A program made the position numbers and the translations under genes. Below the pieces are notes generated by a model, which saw only the letters and a list, made by a program, of their open reading frames with translations, searched no databases and was not told where the DNA came from. This document shows positions 7,387 through 9,396 of a DNA stretch of 9,396 nt, in pieces. Where the stretch lies: positions 1-9,396 of the forward strand of contig JALZWI010000245.1 of the NCBI GenBank assembly GCA_023299895.1, in the 5' to 3' direction. The stretch is from Arenicella sp. (lineage in GTDB: Bacteria; Pseudomonadota; Gammaproteobacteria; Arenicellales; Arenicellaceae). How positions within the stretch are numbered: the stretch's first letter is position 1; the number at the start of each line of letters is the position of its first letter.

Positions 7387-8757
7387 CTAAGTACGGTCTC
7401 TTCTAGAAGCGGATTGATCATTTTGTGCTTCCTGAGAATTTGTTGGGTTGTTTCGGGTTTGCCTATCAGTGGATTCGCCTTCTACATTAGCTCTCGTTCC
7501 TGATGATATTTGTCCCAATGTTGTTGTTATTAAACGGTCACCATCATTTAATCCCGATCCTACTAACGCCTGCGTTTCGTTTTTCCAAAGAATCTCGACA
7601 TTACGACGTTTAATTAACCCATCTTCTACGGTATAGGCGTAGCTATCTTGATAAATCGAAGTGGCTGGAACAACAATCGCGTCAGGAATTATTTTTCCTT
7701 TAATGTTAGCAGTAACATATTCGCCGATTTTTAACGGCGCGCGCCCGACTGCTACGTTGCCGAACGGATCATCAATTTGAGCAACAACATGCAGTTGTCT
7801 AGAGCTCGTGTCAATCGCGCTTTCAGTACGAACAATACTGCCTACCCATGGTGTCGTAGTATCAGTAAGTGAGGAATAAATTTCTACGGGTGTTGTGGCA
7901 GGGTTTTCGTCGCCACCACGATAAGCTTCAGGCAAATCTATAAATTTTAGATCGGAGTCTTTTAATGGCAAGCGTATCTCAATATAGTCTGTCGCATAAA
8001 TTTCGGCAATTTCAGTATTATTTCCGGCAACCTGACCTACGTCTATCATTTGATTAAGAATTCGACCGTCAAAGGGAGCGATAATCAACGCTCGGTCAAC
8101 CTCTAATTGCGCTCTAGATAACACAGCTTCTGCAGATGCTAATCTTGCTCGAGCTGCTTGCTGCTGAGGTTTTCGCGATACTAAATCGCTTGGCGGTTCT
8201 GTATTACCCAAGCGCGCCCAATCTTCTTCGGCTTGTTTGGACTGAGCCACTTCTTCAGAGTAAGCTTGTCGAGCTTCTGCAAGATTCGCTTCACTAATTT
8301 TTAAATCTGCGACGTAGTTTCGATCATCCATTTTGAGTAGCACATCGCCTTTGTTAAAAAAACTACCATCACGCAGGTTGTCACTTACCTCAGTAACAAC
8401 GCCGCTGACTTGAGAAATCAAGGTGCTCTGTGTTCTTGGTGTAATATTGCCATAACTTTGCACATTTATTTGAAACTCTTGTGGTTGTATGTCGTATACG
8501 GCTACGGTGAGTGGTGGAGTAAGATCAGGACGGCGTGGGGCGGCTTCGGGTTGCATTACAAGAAAAAAAATAACGGCTATGATAGTTAAAAAGATCAAAA
8601 ACAATGGTAATGCGATTTTTAAATTATTTTGTACTGCTGGAAAGACACCATTTTTTTGCGTTTTTATTTGATTGTCACCTTCTAACGAATCGCTAGAAGC
8701 TGCATAGGCATCAGGTCCTTGATCTAAATTTAATTTGTAGTCATCAATATTCGACAT
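7387..8757 (-). CDS. RND efflux periplasmic adaptor (membrane fusion protein, HlyD/AcrA-like)
   Basis: The adaptor bridges the inner-membrane permease and an outer-membrane channel. The 456 residues comprise a hydrophilic cytosolic tail (1-46), one membrane anchor (47-68, ALPLFLIFLTIIAVIFFLVM), and a lipoyl-like half beginning STLISQVSGVV (111-121) with GSFFNKGDVLLKMDD (131-145). A coiled-coil hairpin (about 148-222) rich in Ala, Glu and Gln follows. The second lipoyl half contains LIIAPFDGRI (224-233), then come the beta-barrel domain (about 250-350) and a membrane-proximal region with IVVPATSIY (361-369). A polar, disordered C-terminal tail follows residue 425. It lacks the lipobox cysteine of AcrA and is instead tethered by its helix; the 46-residue cytosolic extension is longer than usual. 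The gene is first in the operon, and its TAG stop overlaps the permease ribosome binding site. AAGGA stands 9 bases before the ATG and is partly inside a small hairpin. No regulator or outer-membrane channel gene adjoins it. Confidence 0.94.
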   Translation of the reverse strand: MSNIDDYKLNLDQGPDAYAASSDSLEGDNQIKTQKNGVFPAVQNNLKIALPLFLIFLTIIAVIFFLVMQPEAAPRRPDLTPPLTVAVYDIQPQEFQINVQSYGNITPRTQSTLISQVSGVVTEVSDNLRDGSFFNKGDVLLKMDDRNYVADLKISEANLAEARQAYSEEVAQSKQAEEDWARLGNTEPPSDLVSRKPQQQAARARLASAEAVLSRAQLEVDRALIIAPFDGRILNQMIDVGQVAGNNTEIAEIYATDYIEIRLPLKDSDLKFIDLPEAYRGGDENPATTPVEIYSSLTDTTTPWVGSIVRTESAIDTSSRQLHVVAQIDDPFGNVAVGRAPLKIGEYVTANIKGKIIPDAIVVPATSIYQDSYAYTVEDGLIKRRNVEILWKNETQALVGSGLNDGDRLITTTLGQISSGTRANVEGESTDRQTRNNPTNSQEAQNDQSASRRDRT

Positions 8758-8766
8758 ATTTTGTAG

Positions 8767-8782
8767 TCCTTGATTTTCAAGG
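8767..8782 (-). promoter_or_regulatory. Leader hairpin masking the adaptor ribosome binding site
   Basis: In the leftward transcript CCTTGA, a 3-base AAA loop and TCAAGG form a perfect 6-base-pair stem (8768-8782). The downstream arm contains AAGG of the AAGGA Shine-Dalgarno (8767-8771), which stands 9 bases before the ATG at 8757. Folding would hide the ribosome binding site and lower translation of adaptor and coupled permease. The stem is short, so its effect is uncertain. Confidence 0.4.
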
Positions 8783-8880
8783 TGCGCTGCGTTTGGGTTA
8801 AAGGTTTGGCTGTCATGCCTCTGTTGCTACTTCACACAAGACTTCTGTATTGGTTCTTGTGATTTTGTTAATCGAAAAAA

Positions 8881-8909
8881 ACTATGCCAGTGATGCGTAT
8901 CAATGTACA
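8881..8909 (-). promoter_or_regulatory. Candidate promoter of the RND efflux operon
   Basis: On the minus strand TGTACA (8904-8909) and CATAGT (8881-8886) are separated by 17 bases, and a TGG just before the -10 gives an extended -10. Each hexamer matches the sigma70 consensus at four of six positions, so the call rests on spacing, the extended -10 and the overlap with the inverted repeat. Transcription would start near 8873, giving a leader of about 115 bases. Confidence 0.3.
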
Positions 8910-8921
8910 TATTTTGATACG
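8896..8921. promoter_or_regulatory. Inverted repeat, probable operator
   Basis: CGTATCAA (8896-8903) and TTGATACG (8914-8921) are perfect 8-base inverted arms around a 10-base centre. The spacing puts the arms about 18 bases apart, close to two helical turns, as expected for a dimeric repressor or activator such as a TetR- or LysR-family protein. The candidate -35 of the adaptor promoter lies in the centre, so binding there would block it. No regulator gene is in the window. Confidence 0.45.
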
Positions 8922-9088
8922 AAAAAGAAGTAAGTTTCCTGTGGTTTCCAGTTACGTAAATTAAATTGACACAGCAGACATCTAATTTTAATTAGTGAGT
9001 AGTTTAGCCCGACAATTGTCAAAGTGATGTTAGCTTATTTTGATGCTCGCATTTGAGTTTTTAATTTTTGTTCTTGATGGTTAAGCCG

Positions 9089-9094
9089 TATACT
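9089..9094 (+). promoter_or_regulatory. Candidate -10 element for the MFS exporter gene
   Basis: TATACT matches the sigma70 -10 consensus at five of six positions and would place the transcript start near 9101, about 28 bases before the ATG at 9129. The best upstream partner, TTGTTC at 9068-9073, is only 15 bases away and weak, so the promoter may need an activator or may lie elsewhere. Confidence 0.3.
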
Positions 9095-9128
9095 GCGCGA
9101 CAGTGATCTACTACACCAAACGCCTTAA

Positions 9129-9396
9129 ATGCTGACAAAAAATGAACTGAGTGAAAGCCGCTATTTTACGGTATTTTTAGCCTGCATGGTGGCTCTAGGC
9201 CCCTTGTCAATTGACGCTTATCTGCCAGCCACCAAAGAAATATCAAACTATTTCAATGCCAGTATTGCTGCGGTAAATCTCACAATGAGCAGTTTTCTAA
9301 TTGGTAATGCGATTGGCCAGTTTTTTGGTGGCGCTTTATCTGATCAATTGGGCCGTAAAACTATTGGTTTAATAGGTGTATGTTTGTTTTTGGTTT
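9129..9396 (+). CDS. Bcr/CflA-family MFS drug-resistance transporter, N-terminal part
   Basis: The first 89 codons of a major facilitator transporter are present, and the gene runs off the right edge (family length is about 400 residues, 12 helices). Helix 1 covers about residues 12-32 with the subgroup signature GPLSIDAYLPA (24-34). LTMSSFLIGNAIGQFFGGAL (51-70) forms helix 2, and the loop GGALSDQLGRK (67-77) is MFS motif A. Helix 3 begins near 78. This pattern is typical of proton-driven Bcr/CflA exporters (bicyclomycin, chloramphenicol, sulfonamides and similar drugs); the actual substrate is unknown. The ATG at 9129 is directly preceded by an in-frame TAA, so no longer start is possible. 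No strong ribosome binding site precedes it. It diverges from the RND operon. Confidence 0.9.
   Translation, partial: MLTKNELSESRYFTVFLACMVALGPLSIDAYLPATKEISNYFNASIAAVNLTMSSFLIGNAIGQFFGGALSDQLGRKTIGLIGVCLFLV

Larger units (their letters stand above)
8758..9128. promoter_or_regulatory. Divergent control region between the RND operon and the MFS exporter gene
   Basis: This 371-base spacer holds no credible gene. It contains the candidate adaptor promoter with inverted repeat (8881-8921), the leader hairpin over the adaptor ribosome binding site (8767-8782), a 10-base perfect palindrome GACAATTGTC (9011-9020) and a TATACT (9089-9094) upstream of the MFS gene. A perfect TTGACA at 8966-8971 on the plus strand has no good partner at 16-18 bases. 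The layout fits two exporters under a shared or related regulator, but the regulator gene is not in the window. Confidence 0.55.

Noticed and set aside
8966..8994. Perfect TTGACA as a plus-strand promoter
   Set aside because: At 16-18 bases downstream only TTAATT or TAATTA is found, poor -10 matches, and the MFS start would be over 130 bases further on.
9011..9020. Palindrome GACAATTGTC as an operator
   Set aside because: It is only 10 bases, does not extend, and does not overlap a convincing promoter; noted but not called as a site.

Overview
The window reads as chromosomal DNA of a moderately A+T-rich Gram-negative bacterium, probably a marine-type gammaproteobacterium. This is inferred from an inner-membrane RND pump with a periplasmic adaptor, a Bcr/CflA exporter, a stand-alone LON-domain protein and a periplasmic delta-class carbonic anhydrase. 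I saw no rRNA, tRNA, CRISPR array, insertion sequence or phage gene.

Left end (1-997). A delta-class carbonic anhydrase with a signal peptide is encoded on the minus strand from 997 leftward. Near its C-terminus, at about 199-217, the family-like sequence stops. The first ~200 bases look like DNA of another genome: they are richer in G+C, favour C-ending codons, and read on the plus strand as part of a small membrane protein. The switch happens across about 19 bases that make sense in both genes. A chimeric assembly join is the simplest explanation, so the minus frame left of ~199 should not be trusted as carbonic anhydrase.

Middle (998-4150). After an A+T-rich divergent spacer comes an acyltransferase-3 membrane protein (plus, TTG start), visibly more A+T-rich than its neighbours. 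It converges with a LON substrate-binding-domain protein (minus). Upstream of that, also on the minus strand, is a PepSY-associated four-helix membrane protein.

Right (4152-9396). An RND efflux pair is transcribed leftward: adaptor first, then the 1057-residue permease 9 bases downstream, with the permease ribosome binding site overlapping the adaptor stop. A terminator-like hairpin separates the permease from the PepSY gene. No outer-membrane channel gene is present, so the pump probably uses a channel encoded elsewhere. A 371-base spacer with an 8-base-arm inverted repeat divides the adaptor gene from a divergent Bcr/CflA-family MFS exporter cut by the right edge. The two export systems may share control, but no regulator gene is visible.

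There is no clear sign of an entirely new system. The most useful observations are the bacterial delta carbonic anhydrase, the probable chimeric left end, and the control elements around the efflux operon: the inverted repeat over a candidate promoter, the hairpin over the adaptor ribosome binding site, and the hairpin between permease and PepSY genes.
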